Positions 54,234 to 63,031 of a stretch of DNA of 64,000 bases are shown piece after piece (position 1 is the stretch's first letter; each line of letters opens with the position of its first letter). Source of the DNA: BD1-7 clade bacterium (GTDB lineage Bacteria; Pseudomonadota; Gammaproteobacteria; Pseudomonadales; DT-91); contig CACSIO010000045.1 of NCBI GenBank assembly GCA_902705865.1, forward strand, positions 327,595-391,594, in the 5' to 3' direction. The position numbers were made by a program, and so were the translations under genes. The notes below the pieces were generated by a model that saw only the letters and a list, made by a program, of their open reading frames with translations, ran no database searches and was not told where the DNA came from.

Positions 54234-54566
54234 TTAATCAAATAGGTATTTTTCTTTCATTAGATCTTTTTCATCACATATAAGGGCTTGCCATGGTGGC
54301 GATGGCTTTCTCCTTGCGTGCGTGAAGTACGCATAAAGATATGCTTCGTTGCGTTTGATTGAGCCTCGAACCTTAAACCTCGACACAACTTTGAAATTTG
54401 CGCTCATAGAGGCTTTGACTCCCGCCTTCGAGTCTATGCCATATCCAGCCAAATTGACGCGAAGTTGAAGGTACATCTCACCCTGAGATTTAAATTCGTT
54501 AGTCCATAACACTTGGTCTTCTGTTTTTTGATCCGCCCCATCAATAGTAGACACTTCGTTAAGCAA
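54234..54566 (-). pseudogene. C-terminal remnant of a hypothetical protein truncated by IS3 element
   Basis: Up to 110 codons; the first dozen lie inside the IS end (IS boundary near 54529), so only about 98 belong to the original gene. Visible: GEMYLQLRVNLAGYGIDSKA and SRFKVRGSIKRNEAYLYAYF. The 5' part is missing. No family recognised. Confidence 0.6.
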
Positions 54567-54591
54567 GTAAAATTGCTAACCGAGGTGAAAC

Positions 54592-54880
54592 ATGACTAAA
54601 AAAACCAACCCCGTAAACGTCATAACGATGAATTCAAGGCAGAAGCTTTATTGCTGGCTGAAAAAAAATCGGCGTAACCAAGGCTGCAGACCAGCTTGGA
54701 TTACATGGCTCGCAGATCTATCAGTGGCGAGCGGCAGCTGAGAAAAAGAGCAATGCCAGTGAGCGTGAGAGTCATCTGGCCACCGAAAATGCCAAACTCA
54801 AACGGGAGAAAGCCGATCTGGAAAAGGAAGTTGAATTCCTAAAAAAGGCGGCAGCCTACTTCGCGAAGAACCCAAAGTAG
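54592..54880 (+). pseudogene. IS3 orfA with frameshifts
   Basis: Starts MTKKTNPV, then single-base changes (near 54618 and in the A-run near 54661) move the frame; pieces KRHNDEFKAEAL, TKAADQLGLHGSQIYQWRA and KREKADLEKEVEFLKKAAAY of a normal orfA (HTH plus leucine zipper) are still readable in different frames, up to the TAG before orfB. Confidence 0.75.
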
Positions 54881-55641
54881 TGCGTTTCCGGTTCATTCAA
54901 CAGCATGGCCAGCATCTGAGCGTAAGCTTTCTCTGTCAGGCGCTAGCAGTATCGCGAAGTGGGTATTATCAATGGCGCTTGAAACGCGGCGCTACCAGCC
55001 CTCGTCGACAAGCCCAGCAACAACGAGATAGAGCAATCAGTAAGGCCTTTGACGATTCCAAAAGCCGTGATGGTGCACGTCGTATTCAAGCCGAGCTGAT
55101 CGATCGGGGGATGTGTCACGACATAAAAACCATCTCAGACAGTATGAGGCGACAAAGGCTAACCCCCAAAGCAGCAAAGAAATTTAAGGTCACCACAGAC
55201 AGTAACCATAAATTACCGGTAGCCCCTAACCTGCTGGATAGGGACTTCAATGCTGATGCCCCGAATCAAAAGTGGGCGGGGGATATAACTTATCTGTACA
55301 CCAGCGAGGGCTGGCTGTATCTGGCGGTGATGATCGACCTTTACTCGCGGGCGGTGATCGGTTGGTCAATGTCATCAAGAATGACAGCGGACTTAGCCTG
55401 TGATGCGCTACAAATGGCGTTGTACCGACGCAGTTTCCCTGAAGACGTTATCGTACACAGTGATCGCGGTAGCCAGTATTGTTCTGGCGCTTACCGCGGG
55501 CTGATTGAACAGCACAAGTTGCAACAGAGTATGAGCCGAGCGGTGTTCGAATATATTGAAGTTGATTACAATCGAAAGAGGCGCCACAGTGCGCTGGGTT
55601 ATCTGAGCCCTGAAAAGTACGAAATGAAATTAGTCGCTTAA
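54880..55641 (+). pseudogene. IS3 orfB with internal in-frame deletion of the DDE region
   Basis: A 253-aa frame starting GTG: RFRFIQQHGQHLSVSFLCQA, then WAGDITYLYTSEGWLYLAVM and HSDRGSQYCSGAY. The sequence then jumps from QQSMSR to AVFEYIEVDYNRKRRHSALG: about 35 residues expected between them, including the CWDNA.AES segment with the catalytic Glu, are missing. Transposase activity should be lost. Confidence 0.85.
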
Positions 55642-55670
55642 CGAGTGTCCACTTTTACTGGGGCTGATCA

Positions 55671-55862
55671 GTTAACCAAGTGCACGGTAATTTCGGGTAC
55701 ATCGCCATCAGCACTTTTTCTCATTGCGCCATCGGGCTTGAAGGAATCTTCTTCGCGAGTAAATACATGCACCTCATGGCCGCTATTTGCAAGGCCGTGG
55801 CAGATTGTTTGAGAATACACCTCAGAACCTGCGTTATACAGCATCGGATAACCGTGGATCAC
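55671..55862 (-). pseudogene. GT4 glycosyltransferase, N-terminal fragment (copy 2)
   Basis: The first ~64-68 codons of a gene matching 30507-30700 (IHGYPMLYNAGSEVYSQTI, GHEVHVFTREEDSFKPDG). It is cut at the IS3 right end; the remaining ~360 codons are not in the window. It begins right after the copy 2 epimerase gene, as in cluster A. Confidence 0.85.
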
Positions 55863-55873
55863 TTTGAGAATCT

Positions 55874-56773
55874 TTATGCGTTTATTCCTTTTAATTCGCG
55901 TTGAAAGGCTTCAACTAACAGACGAATGCCAGCTTCTGGCGTAACTTTGGCTTCCCAATTCAGCAGGTTTTTGGCATGTAGAGGCTCGCCGTAGAATCGC
56001 CCAACATCATAAGTGCGTGGCGAGGCCTCAATAATGGTGGAAGGGGAGTCAGCAGCCGCTATTGCGAAATCTGCAGCTTGTTTCAGTGTGGTGGGAATGC
56101 CAGGTAACAAGTGAAGGGGCGGCAAATTCCCAATCCCGGCTTCCAGCTTTTCAATCACCGCTAATAAGCCAGTTACGGTGTCTGAGATGTGAGTGAAATC
56201 AAACGTGTTTGTGCCGCCGTCAATACGCAGCGGCTTACCTTCGACAGCCGCTTTGCAGAAAGCGGGTAAAACACGATCTTTATGATCATCCGTTGTGCCA
56301 TAAACGTTCGCAAGCCGAACGATAGCTGTGATTACGCCTTTATCGCGTGCTGCGAGCGCCGCATCTTCCATGGCAACTTTAGATTCCCCATAGATGTTGA
56401 TCGGTTTTCTAGGTGCGTCGTCTGTTGTTGGCAGTGATGTGGGTTGCCCATAAACTTCACGGCTGCTGGCGACTAAAACCCAGGGGCTGCGTTCTTGTTC
56501 CGTTGCTAAATCGATGAGCATTTGGCTAGCGATTGCATTAGTTTTCCAGCAAAGGTCTGGGTCATTTTCTGCCCACACTACGCGAGAAACAGCGGCTAAA
56601 TGAATGATGCCGTCACATTCACTAATGGGTTTTGTTAGGGAAGGTTCGTTGCAAATATCAAGTCCTGATTTGATGTCAAAAGGCAAAATATCAAAACCGA
56701 AATCAACAAGTGTTGGGCAAAGTGCTTTTCCGATAAGCCCTTCGGAACCTGTAACTAAAATTCGTTTTTTCAT
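55874..56773 (-). CDS. NAD-dependent epimerase/dehydratase, copy 2
   Basis: A 299-aa extended SDR enzyme with VTGSEGLIG and YGESKVAMED, about 15 residue differences from copy 1. It appears intact although its downstream glycosyltransferase gene is truncated. It lies 67 bases after the intact small ORF and may still provide enzyme activity for cluster A or B. Confidence 0.9.
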   Translation of the reverse strand: MKKRILVTGSEGLIGKALCPTLVDFGFDILPFDIKSGLDICNEPSLTKPISECDGIIHLAAVSRVVWAENDPDLCWKTNAIASQMLIDLATEQERSPWVLVASSREVYGQPTSLPTTDDAPRKPINIYGESKVAMEDAALAARDKGVITAIVRLANVYGTTDDHKDRVLPAFCKAAVEGKPLRIDGGTNTFDFTHISDTVTGLLAVIEKLEAGIGNLPPLHLLPGIPTTLKQAADFAIAAADSPSTIIEASPRTYDVGRFYGEPLHAKNLLNWEAKVTPEAGIRLLVEAFQRELKGINA

Positions 56774-56840
56774 AAATTAATTCCCGCCACAGAAAAACGG
56801 TGGCGGGTAAACTCCAAGATATACGGTGCTATTAGTCGGC

Positions 56841-56993
56841 CTATTTTGCAGGTCGAGAGATTTTTGGCGTGTTTTTATGGGAGGTGAGGGCTTGGTGCTT
56901 AGCCTGTTTTAGGCCGGCCCCTCGCGATCGGTAATACTGAGGGTTGTTTGGGTTGAGTTGTACTGCACGATGGTCACGGTCGATATTTGACAT
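56841..56993 (-). CDS. Conserved 50-aa small protein, copy 2 (intact); candidate modified peptide
   Basis: ATG at 56993 with AAAGGGA seven bases upstream; 50 codons, stop TAG at 56841-56843. It starts MSNIDRDHRAVQLNPNN, followed by PQYYRSRGAGLKQAKHQ and a basic Ser/Thr/Lys/Pro tail. The middle NPNNPQYYRSRG resembles part of a TPR helix but is too short for one. Comparison with copy 1 shows nine synonymous changes against about three replacements in the first 30 codons, evidence of coding function. No Cys; Tyr, Asn, Ser and Arg are possible modification sites. Not a family I can name. Confidence 0.72.
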   Translation of the reverse strand: MSNIDRDHRAVQLNPNNPQYYRSRGAGLKQAKHQALTSHKNTPKISRPAK

Positions 56994-57031
56994 GCTTTAT
57001 TCCCTTTACTCGATTTATTGTGCATCAACGT

Positions 57032-57081
57032 ACCAGTATGAGTCGCCTGAGTAGGGCGCATAACGCCGTTATGCATACGGT
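57032..57081 (-). promoter_or_regulatory. Candidate structured leader (three-way junction), copy 2
   Basis: Minus strand: outer stem ACCGTATG with CATAC(T)GGT, hairpins GCATAAC-GGC-GTTATGC and CGCC-CTACTCA-GGCG. Only three differences from copy 1, all unpaired. Further right (57091-57117) a stem GGGTTGTTC/GAACACCC can form, and at 57132-57151 a hairpin CCAA..CTT..AAG..TTGG. It lies about 40 bases before the small ORF. Confidence 0.45.
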
Positions 57082-57168
57082 ATGTTTATAGGGTTGTTCG
57101 TATTATGATGAACACCCGGCCCACCAAGCTTGGAAAGGTTTGGCCCACGACCCGAAAGAAAAAGGGAC

Positions 57169-57757
57169 AGTATTCGTGCTCAATTCATATGCTCAGTATT
57201 GTCGATGTTCGACTAGTCAGATATTTATAGACAGTAAAAAGATGTTTTTCTGATATTAGCGACTTTTATCAAATTAATTAACCTGTATTTTTAAAAATTC
57301 AATGAGGACATTAGATGCTCTCTAGTATAGCGTTGTAGGTGGTTATTTTTTGTCCGCTTAGGTATGAATTTTTGATCCGCAGAAGCAGACTAACTCTTCT
57401 ATTTTTCTACACAATATATGTTGTAAAATTTCATGGCGTGCATTCTCTTGAAACATGTGTCGCACTTAATTGATGAATTCGGCGCTACAGAACTATGAAA
57501 CCTGGATTGTAGTGGTCAACTAAATCTGGCCACTTGAAAGAAGTGATAAGTTAGACTGGCTTAACTCCTATCTTTTCGCCTAAATGCGAGTATAGGCTTG
57601 TCCTCATGGATACGGTGAAGCTGGGCGATAAGCGTGTCTTGCTACAAAATACCCTCCAACATTCAATAGAGAGCCTCTCCACTGATACTTGCTTTGTCTT
57701 ATTTTCAAGGCCCTGATACTATATTTTCAATATCTGCAATGACTATCTACACTGACC
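57169..57757. other. AT-rich intergenic region between divergent loci
   Basis: No ORF supported on either strand. It should contain the promoters of the leftward small-ORF/epimerase unit and of the rightward sulfotransferase gene. The segment TGTAGTGGTCAACTAAATC (57508 onward) resembles an IS terminal sequence, but no second end or transposase is present. Confidence 0.45.
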
Positions 57758-58867
57758 ATGACGCAACTGATACTTCATATCGGCAGCCATAAAACCGGGA
57801 CGACATCTATACAAAAAGCCTTGTTTTCTCATCGAGCCACACTCGCTGCGTGTGGCTGGCACCTTTTTACTAGTGGGCCCTCCGGTGAAGATCGTCCATA
57901 CGGCAATGCTAACCCTTGGATTATTTGTGACGAAGACGACATGACTCAATCCTATATCCACCCTGATTTGAGCCATGCACTTTGCAGGCATCAAGGCAAC
58001 ATGCTCATTTCGTCAGAATTTTTCTCCTGGATATCCAGTCCTCAAATTATTCAAGACTTTTGCCAGACGATCAGAGGCCACTTTACAGGTATTAAGCTGA
58101 TTGTGTATTTGCGACGTCAGGATTTGCAAGCTATCTCGCACCATCAACAAGGCAGTAAAGGTAACAATGTTCCTGCTTCCTGGTTTTACGGGCACTCACC
58201 AAGAGCGCTGCCTGATCATAGTGACCAACTTAACTATTATCTGGATTATTATCAGCGCATGTCTATCTGGGCAGACTGCCTGGGTGATGCGTCTGTCCAT
58301 ATTCGCTGTTATGAGCGCGATAGGTTTCTAGAACAAGATGTCGTAAAAGATTTTTTTACTTTCCTTCAATTATCAAATATTCAGATTGACGTATCATCCG
58401 AAACAGAAAATATCTCTCGTGGTTTCATCCAGACCAAGCTTGGGCATCTGATGAACCAAGTTGAACTATCCGAACAACAGCGCAACATGATAAACGGCCA
58501 ACTGGAAGATCGTGGCAAGCTGATGCCAAGCAGGGAGGAGGCCAAAGTTTTTTATCAAGCCTACGAAGAAAGTAATCAAAAATTACAGCAGCGATTCCAG
58601 TGTGGGTCAGCGGCTTCGTTCTTTAATGATGACTTTAGTATGTATACAGATTCTGCTGAAGACTTGTGGGATGAAAGCAAAGCCAATGACGCTATTCACA
58701 AGCTATTAAGTGTTATAAAAAATATGCCCTTGGCTGAAGATGATGATATCGGGTTACTATTAAAGCAAGCAGATGCTCTGGCAAAGGATAATCCCCAGGC
58801 GGCTTTTCAGTTAAAAAAACTGGCGCTGACGCTTCGTCCTGATCGGTTTGTTTCTAAGCGGTTGTAG
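57758..58867 (+). CDS. Sulfotransferase-like protein
   Basis: A 369-aa protein with an N-terminal PAPS-binding P-loop, LILHIGSHKTGTTSIQKALF (residues 4-23), and the second phosphate-binding region near IKLIVYLRRQDLQAISHHQQ. That is the bacterial sulfotransferase pattern. It would transfer sulfate to an alcohol or phenol, for example a sugar or Tyr. First gene of the rightward set; weak ribosome binding site. Confidence 0.8.
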   Translation: MTQLILHIGSHKTGTTSIQKALFSHRATLAACGWHLFTSGPSGEDRPYGNANPWIICDEDDMTQSYIHPDLSHALCRHQGNMLISSEFFSWISSPQIIQDFCQTIRGHFTGIKLIVYLRRQDLQAISHHQQGSKGNNVPASWFYGHSPRALPDHSDQLNYYLDYYQRMSIWADCLGDASVHIRCYERDRFLEQDVVKDFFTFLQLSNIQIDVSSETENISRGFIQTKLGHLMNQVELSEQQRNMINGQLEDRGKLMPSREEAKVFYQAYEESNQKLQQRFQCGSAASFFNDDFSMYTDSAEDLWDESKANDAIHKLLSVIKNMPLAEDDDIGLLLKQADALAKDNPQAAFQLKKLALTLRPDRFVSKRL

Positions 58868-58899
58868 AGGCGAAATAGTTCATTTATGTGATCTTTTGC

Positions 58900-58935
58900 A
58901 ATAGCAATAGCAATAGCAATAGCAATAGCAATAGC
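58900..58935. repeat. Tandem hexanucleotide repeat (AATAGC)x6
   Basis: Six perfect AATAGC units flanked by TTTTGC and TTTTGGC. It starts 33 bases after the sulfotransferase stop, outside any gene. Such a tract can change length by slippage; with no gene reading through it an effect is uncertain. Confidence 0.9.
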
Positions 58936-59059
58936 TTTTGGCAAAGCTGATGCATGTCGTTCGTATTTATATCAGGTGCTTTTCTGATGATGCATATATT
59001 GCCTGAGCTCAGGAGCCATCGATCAGTGTTCACTATAAGTTTGACTATTAGTCAGAGCC

Positions 59060-59260
59060 TGGTTATCAATGTCTCTTTCCAGCAAGTTTGGCGACACCTG
59101 AAGAGCGTGTTTACTGTCAGTCGTCACCTTGAATTTCTTCGCTGCCTAGGGAGTTAAACCCTGCGGCTTCATACTGCTGGCGATATTTAGAAATCGTGAC
59201 AGCGGCCTTGTTCTAACTGAATACGGCGTGCGCCGCCGTGTTTTTTGGAATCGGCGAACT
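59060..59260 (-). pseudogene. IS3 orfB debris
   Basis: Minus-strand fragments read FADSKKHGGARRIQ, then, in another frame, AAKKFKVTTDSKHALQVSPN and LLERDIDNQ, both homologous to the orfB at 54880. Frames are broken by small deletions. It shows an old insertion of a related IS between the sulfotransferase and oxygenase genes. Confidence 0.75.
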
Positions 59261-59323
59261 GCAAAGATCGTTATTAATTATCATATCAAGCATTACACTC
59301 GGCTAAGTTACTGATTGAAGTAG

Positions 59324-60031
59324 ATGAACTTTATCAGTAAATCTCACATAATGACTTACGATAGAGCATCAAATGATCAGAGAAGGGTGCTAAGTACAAA
59401 GGGAATAACATCCAAAGGGGATGTTTCTGTCTCATCAGGGGAATCTGTTGCTATGTTAACTGAGGTAGTAAAACCTAAGTATATAAAGGAGTTAGGGGAT
59501 TTTGATTCCCGTGATATGCAGCGGGTTTACCAACACTGTTCTGAGAATGTTTGGAAAAAGGAAAACGCAGTAAAGGAAAACAGTTTTGAGTGTTTTCATC
59601 ACACTCAGCATATCATCTTTCGATTTATCAAAGAAATGCGAGATCCACGCGTATTTTATTCCAACCCTATCTGGGAAATATTTAAATCTGAGCTGTTACC
59701 TGCATTTGATAGTATTACGAAAAATTATTGTTTCAAAAATCCTATATACCCCAAAGTGATGCTTGCACGATTAGACGCGCATCAATCCATTGATGCACAT
59801 ACTGATGGCGCGGGAGCTAACCTTTATACGCACAAAATACACGTTCCGCTTAAAACGCATAACGATGTCAGCATGCAAATCGGCTCGAAAAGCTTTCACC
59901 TAGAAACAGGCAAGGCTTATGAGGTCAATAATCTTGCTCGACATAGCGTTACCAACAATAGTGACGAAGATAGAGTTCACCTGATTTTTGAAGTTTTTGA
60001 TGGCGACGATCATCACAAACATACAAGCTAG
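59324..60031 (+). CDS. Aspartyl/asparaginyl beta-hydroxylase-like 2OG-Fe(II) oxygenase
   Basis: A 235-aa protein. Iron ligands fit DAHTDG (HTD, residues 159-161) and LARHSVTN (H207); R217 (DRVHLIFEV) fits the 2-oxoglutarate-binding basic residue. KIHVPLKTHND is also typical of the family. It would hydroxylate Asp/Asn, or another residue of a peptide. It ends 13 bases before the next gene, so these are co-transcribed. Confidence 0.82.
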   Translation: MNFISKSHIMTYDRASNDQRRVLSTKGITSKGDVSVSSGESVAMLTEVVKPKYIKELGDFDSRDMQRVYQHCSENVWKKENAVKENSFECFHHTQHIIFRFIKEMRDPRVFYSNPIWEIFKSELLPAFDSITKNYCFKNPIYPKVMLARLDAHQSIDAHTDGAGANLYTHKIHVPLKTHNDVSMQIGSKSFHLETGKAYEVNNLARHSVTNNSDEDRVHLIFEVFDGDDHHKHTS

Positions 60032-60044
60032 AGCTATATAGATC

Positions 60045-60896
60045 ATGCAAAAGAATGCATTGGTTACCGTCAGTACAGACTGCTTTCTTGATGGCAGCCT
60101 AGTTATGATTGATTCATTTTTACATCACAACTCTTGGTTTAGTGGTGACATTATTGTTTTGCATGATGACAGTCTAAGTGCTTCATCCATTGCAACACTC
60201 ACCCGCATGTTTACAGGCCTGCAATGCCGCCGAGTAGATGCAGAACTCACATTGCGTATTCACAATCTCGTTAAGTATGCTCCTAAACTTAAAAGTCGTC
60301 AGGCTCGATTTTACTCACTCAACTGCTTCAATATATGTGGCTATCAACAACTTATCTTTGTCGACAGCGATACTCTATTTTTGGATAGTATTCAGCCTAT
60401 TTGTCAGTACAGCGATAAACTGATTGCCGCTCCTGACGCAAGTCATTACCGAGGCAAAACAAGAGACAGGCAATCCTTTGCCGAAAAAAGTAATATAGAC
60501 ACTGAGAATGACGGTATTGCTACAACCTTTAACGCTGGCTTGATGATTATCAATGAGCGCTTTAGGAGCGATATAATTTATCGAGCCTTGCTCGATAAAC
60601 TCAGCATAGATTTCTGGCAACACGTCCGAACCGACCACACTGATCAGTTGATATTGAATATCCATTTTGAAGATCAAATTGAAATTATCAGCAGCCGTTA
60701 TAATTATCTATTAACTCATGCAGCGCTGCTCAAAGAGCAGGCCAATATTGCTCTTGATGATGTCGCGCTGTTACATTTTAATGGCCCATTAAAACCTTGG
60801 CATAAAAAAACATCACACCTTGAGCGTATGACACCGGATTTTCTTGATGCCACAAGAGCATGGCGTCTAGCGTATAAAAAACTCGATAAAATATAA
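60045..60896 (+). CDS. GT-A glycosyltransferase (GT8-like)
   Basis: A 283-aa protein. It has the GT-A entry ALVTVSTDCFLDGSLVMIDS, the metal-binding DxD in IFVDSDTLFLDS (DSD, 107-109), FNAGLMIINERF and a C-terminal HFNGPLKPWHKK typical of GT8-like enzymes. It would use a nucleotide sugar. It sits between the two oxygenase/sulfotransferase genes, eight bases from the next. Confidence 0.83.
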   Translation: MQKNALVTVSTDCFLDGSLVMIDSFLHHNSWFSGDIIVLHDDSLSASSIATLTRMFTGLQCRRVDAELTLRIHNLVKYAPKLKSRQARFYSLNCFNICGYQQLIFVDSDTLFLDSIQPICQYSDKLIAAPDASHYRGKTRDRQSFAEKSNIDTENDGIATTFNAGLMIINERFRSDIIYRALLDKLSIDFWQHVRTDHTDQLILNIHFEDQIEIISSRYNYLLTHAALLKEQANIALDDVALLHFNGPLKPWHKKTSHLERMTPDFLDATRAWRLAYKKLDKI

Positions 60897-60903
60897 CGCC
60901 ATC

Positions 60904-61719
60904 ATGACAGACACTAAATATTGCTTCGGGGCAGCCTATCCTCTAACAACGCAGATCAATCAGCATCTATTTATTATTTGCCCTAACAATAGCGGTTCCA
61001 CACTGCTAAAAAACTTACTCGCGAGCAGTCGACATACATGGAATCTATTGCGTGAAGGGCAGGCTATGCAAGGGTTTCATGGTGTAAAAACACGTGGTTC
61101 AAAAACACCTCTTACTTGGGCTGCAAATCCTAGTATGCTCAAAAGCCTGAGCGTGGCCGGCAATTTCGATTGGGTAAAAACTCAGAGGCAATGGTATTTT
61201 CAAGCCTACAGTAACAGCCCTGATGCCAGTATTTTTGTTGAAAAATCGCCTGCATCACTTGTCTATATCGATCAATATAAACAGCATTTTGAGCATTCAC
61301 GTTTTTTATTTATGGTGCGTAACCCTTATGCCTGTATAGAAGGTATATGCCGTAGGCTCAAACATGCGATGGATATCGACACTGCAACTCAGCTGGCGAC
61401 GCAACACATTATTCGTTGCCTAACAATACAGCGGCGAAACATTCAACACTATACGTCTGACGGTGTGTTTTTTAGTTACGAAATGCTATGTGACCAACCG
61501 GAGCAGGCGGCGAAGCGCATCCAGATGATTAATCCACTTTTAAACGACATTGATTACAATGCACACGTCCCTGTTAAGCAGCACTATAACGAGTCAATTC
61601 GTAATATGAATACTGAGCAGATCAATAGCTTATCAAGTCGGCAACTGAATTTGATTAACAAACAGCTTGAACGAGAAGTTGAATTGCTGAATTATTTTTC
61701 CTACGAATATTTAATTTAA
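60904..61719 (+). CDS. Sulfotransferase family protein
   Basis: A 271-aa protein. The PAPS P-loop is FIICPNNSGSTLLKNLL (about residues 20-36); RFLFMVRNPYACIEGICRRL is the second PAPS-binding motif with Arg-Asn-Pro; FSYEMLCDQPEQAAKRI follows. Only distantly related to the 57758 protein, so the cluster has two separate sulfation or PAPS-using steps. Confidence 0.82.
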   Translation: MTDTKYCFGAAYPLTTQINQHLFIICPNNSGSTLLKNLLASSRHTWNLLREGQAMQGFHGVKTRGSKTPLTWAANPSMLKSLSVAGNFDWVKTQRQWYFQAYSNSPDASIFVEKSPASLVYIDQYKQHFEHSRFLFMVRNPYACIEGICRRLKHAMDIDTATQLATQHIIRCLTIQRRNIQHYTSDGVFFSYEMLCDQPEQAAKRIQMINPLLNDIDYNAHVPVKQHYNESIRNMNTEQINSLSSRQLNLINKQLEREVELLNYFSYEYLI

Positions 61720-61745
61720 TAGCCTAACGACTGTTCACCTACGCC

Positions 61746-62744
61746 ATGACATTGTTGTTCCCCAAAACCCTCGACGATCTTTTATGCCCGGTCGGTCAAG
61801 AGACTTTTTTTACCGATTATTATGGTATAAAACCACTGCATATTGATGCCATCAATACCCAATGTAAGGGGGCTGGCATTCGGATTGAGGAGCTGTTTGA
61901 TTTTTGCGAGTGTTACCCGGCCAAAAAAGGTAAGCGTTACAATTTGTGTAAGCAAGGAAAAAAAATACCTGAATCCGTCATTAAAGCGATCAGCCATTCG
62001 GATACAAGACAATGGCTAAGAACCCACATTCAACAACAATGGTCTCTGATTTTTAATGATGTTTGCACATCATATTACCCCATGCACCTACTGATGCATG
62101 AATTAGCCGATACATTAAGTAGTAAGGCTTGGGTTAACGCCTATTATTCTCCCGCCTCAGCTAACTGCCTCAGTTTACATAGCGATGATCATGACGTTAT
62201 CGTCTGGCAAACGCAGGGTAAAAAACGTTGGAAGGTCTACTCGCCGGAGCCGGAGCCGGAGTCATTGGCGTTGCTCGATATCGAACTAAGCGAAGGGCAA
62301 ATGCTCTACATTCCTGAGAGCTTCCCGCACTATGCTGAATCGAGCACTGATGCTAGTTCTCTACACTTTACTATTGGTTTTTTCTCTAATGCATCCAAAA
62401 GTCAAGAACTAAGAAACAAGATGATGCCGGTAAAGGTCCAGAGTGAAGTCGACGGCCACCATATTGCTCGAATCCTACCCACGATTAGCCCAGAAAGCCA
62501 TTTCTCTAAGGTGTCTGCAATTGAAGACGTTGTACAAGAAAAAAACCGGATTATTGTCCGAATTAACAGAGAAATATTGCCTTTAAAAAAATCTTATCGT
62601 ACATCAATAGAGCAAATAATGGATTCAACAGAAGTCTTTAGCTGTTTAAGCTTATCGCCCAATGTAGATGATGGTGTTGACCGTCTAGCATTGATCAAAT
62701 GTCTATTTGCTGCAGGCCACCTGAAGTACGAAGCTACATCTTGA
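61746..62744 (+). CDS. JmjC/cupin-like Fe(II)-2OG oxygenase
   Basis: A 332-aa protein of the cupin_4/RoxA-like JmjC type. It has the entry FFTDYYGIKPLHID, iron ligands H145 and D147 (SLHSDDHDVIVWQ), the KKRWKVYSPEPE strand and H195 (IPESFPHYAESS). Related enzymes hydroxylate protein residues such as Arg or His. The C-terminal extension resembles the winged-helix tail of ribosomal oxygenases. The last rightward gene, it converges with PqqD. Confidence 0.83.
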   Translation: MTLLFPKTLDDLLCPVGQETFFTDYYGIKPLHIDAINTQCKGAGIRIEELFDFCECYPAKKGKRYNLCKQGKKIPESVIKAISHSDTRQWLRTHIQQQWSLIFNDVCTSYYPMHLLMHELADTLSSKAWVNAYYSPASANCLSLHSDDHDVIVWQTQGKKRWKVYSPEPEPESLALLDIELSEGQMLYIPESFPHYAESSTDASSLHFTIGFFSNASKSQELRNKMMPVKVQSEVDGHHIARILPTISPESHFSKVSAIEDVVQEKNRIIVRINREILPLKKSYRTSIEQIMDSTEVFSCLSLSPNVDDGVDRLALIKCLFAAGHLKYEATS

Positions 62745-62755
62745 GCTTATATCCA

Positions 62756-63031
62756 TTAGTGTATTGAAACTGCGGCAACATCGATGAGCTTTTGAATATA
62801 AGTCATCACGCTTTTTTGACAATCTTCCACGCTAATCTCGAAACGAGTAATAAGTTCATGAACTAAAGCATCTATGGACATGTCACTCTCAAGTAGATTC
62901 CATATTTCACTACCAACAGCGTTCAAGGTGAAATACGATCCCGATTCCAGGTTCATTAAAATGATTTCCTGATCCACATCGCTAAATAAAATTTCTGGAT
63001 TACGACCTATGGTTGATTGAAAGCTAAGCAC
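62756..63031 (-). CDS. PqqD-like peptide-carrier protein
   Basis: A 91-aa PqqD-fold protein: ILFSDVDQEIILMNLESGSY, FTLNAVGSEIWNLLES and VEDCQKSVMTYIQKLIDV. PqqD-like proteins (RiPP recognition elements) bind the leader of a precursor peptide and present it to modifying enzymes. It overlaps the asparagine-synthase-like gene by eight bases, the arrangement seen in lasso peptide loci (C then B1). Confidence 0.88.
   Translation of the reverse strand: MLSFQSTIGRNPEILFSDVDQEIILMNLESGSYFTLNAVGSEIWNLLESDMSIDALVHELITRFEISVEDCQKSVMTYIQKLIDVAAVSIH

Larger units (their letters stand above)
54529..55670 (+). mobile_element. IS3-family element, inactive
   Basis: Ends TGATCCGCCCC... and ...GGGGCTGATCA are inverted repeats that extend inward with mismatches to GACACTTCGTTAAGC / GCTTAACGAGTGTC. 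About 1.14 kb. No target duplication at the flanks (ctgttttt and gttaacc). Different truncated genes lie on the two sides, which indicates deletion or recombination after insertion. Confidence 0.85.
55671..57168. repeat. Direct repeat, right copy
   Basis: Same orientation and content as 30494-31995: glycosyltransferase 5' end, epimerase, small ORF (intact here) and three-way-junction element. The left border is the IS3 end, the right border lies near 57168 where similarity fades. Confidence 0.85.
58868..59323. other. Intergenic region with hexamer repeat and IS3 debris
   Basis: 456 bases without a functional gene. It holds six copies of a hexamer (58900-58935) and, on the minus strand, decayed IS3 orfB sequence at about 59060-59260; both are listed separately. 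The final ~60 bases should include the promoter of the 2OG-oxygenase gene. Confidence 0.5.

Noticed and set aside
58900..58935. CRISPR-like repeat
   Set aside because: Uninterrupted 6-base units without spacers; a simple sequence repeat. No CRISPR array or cas gene was seen in the window.
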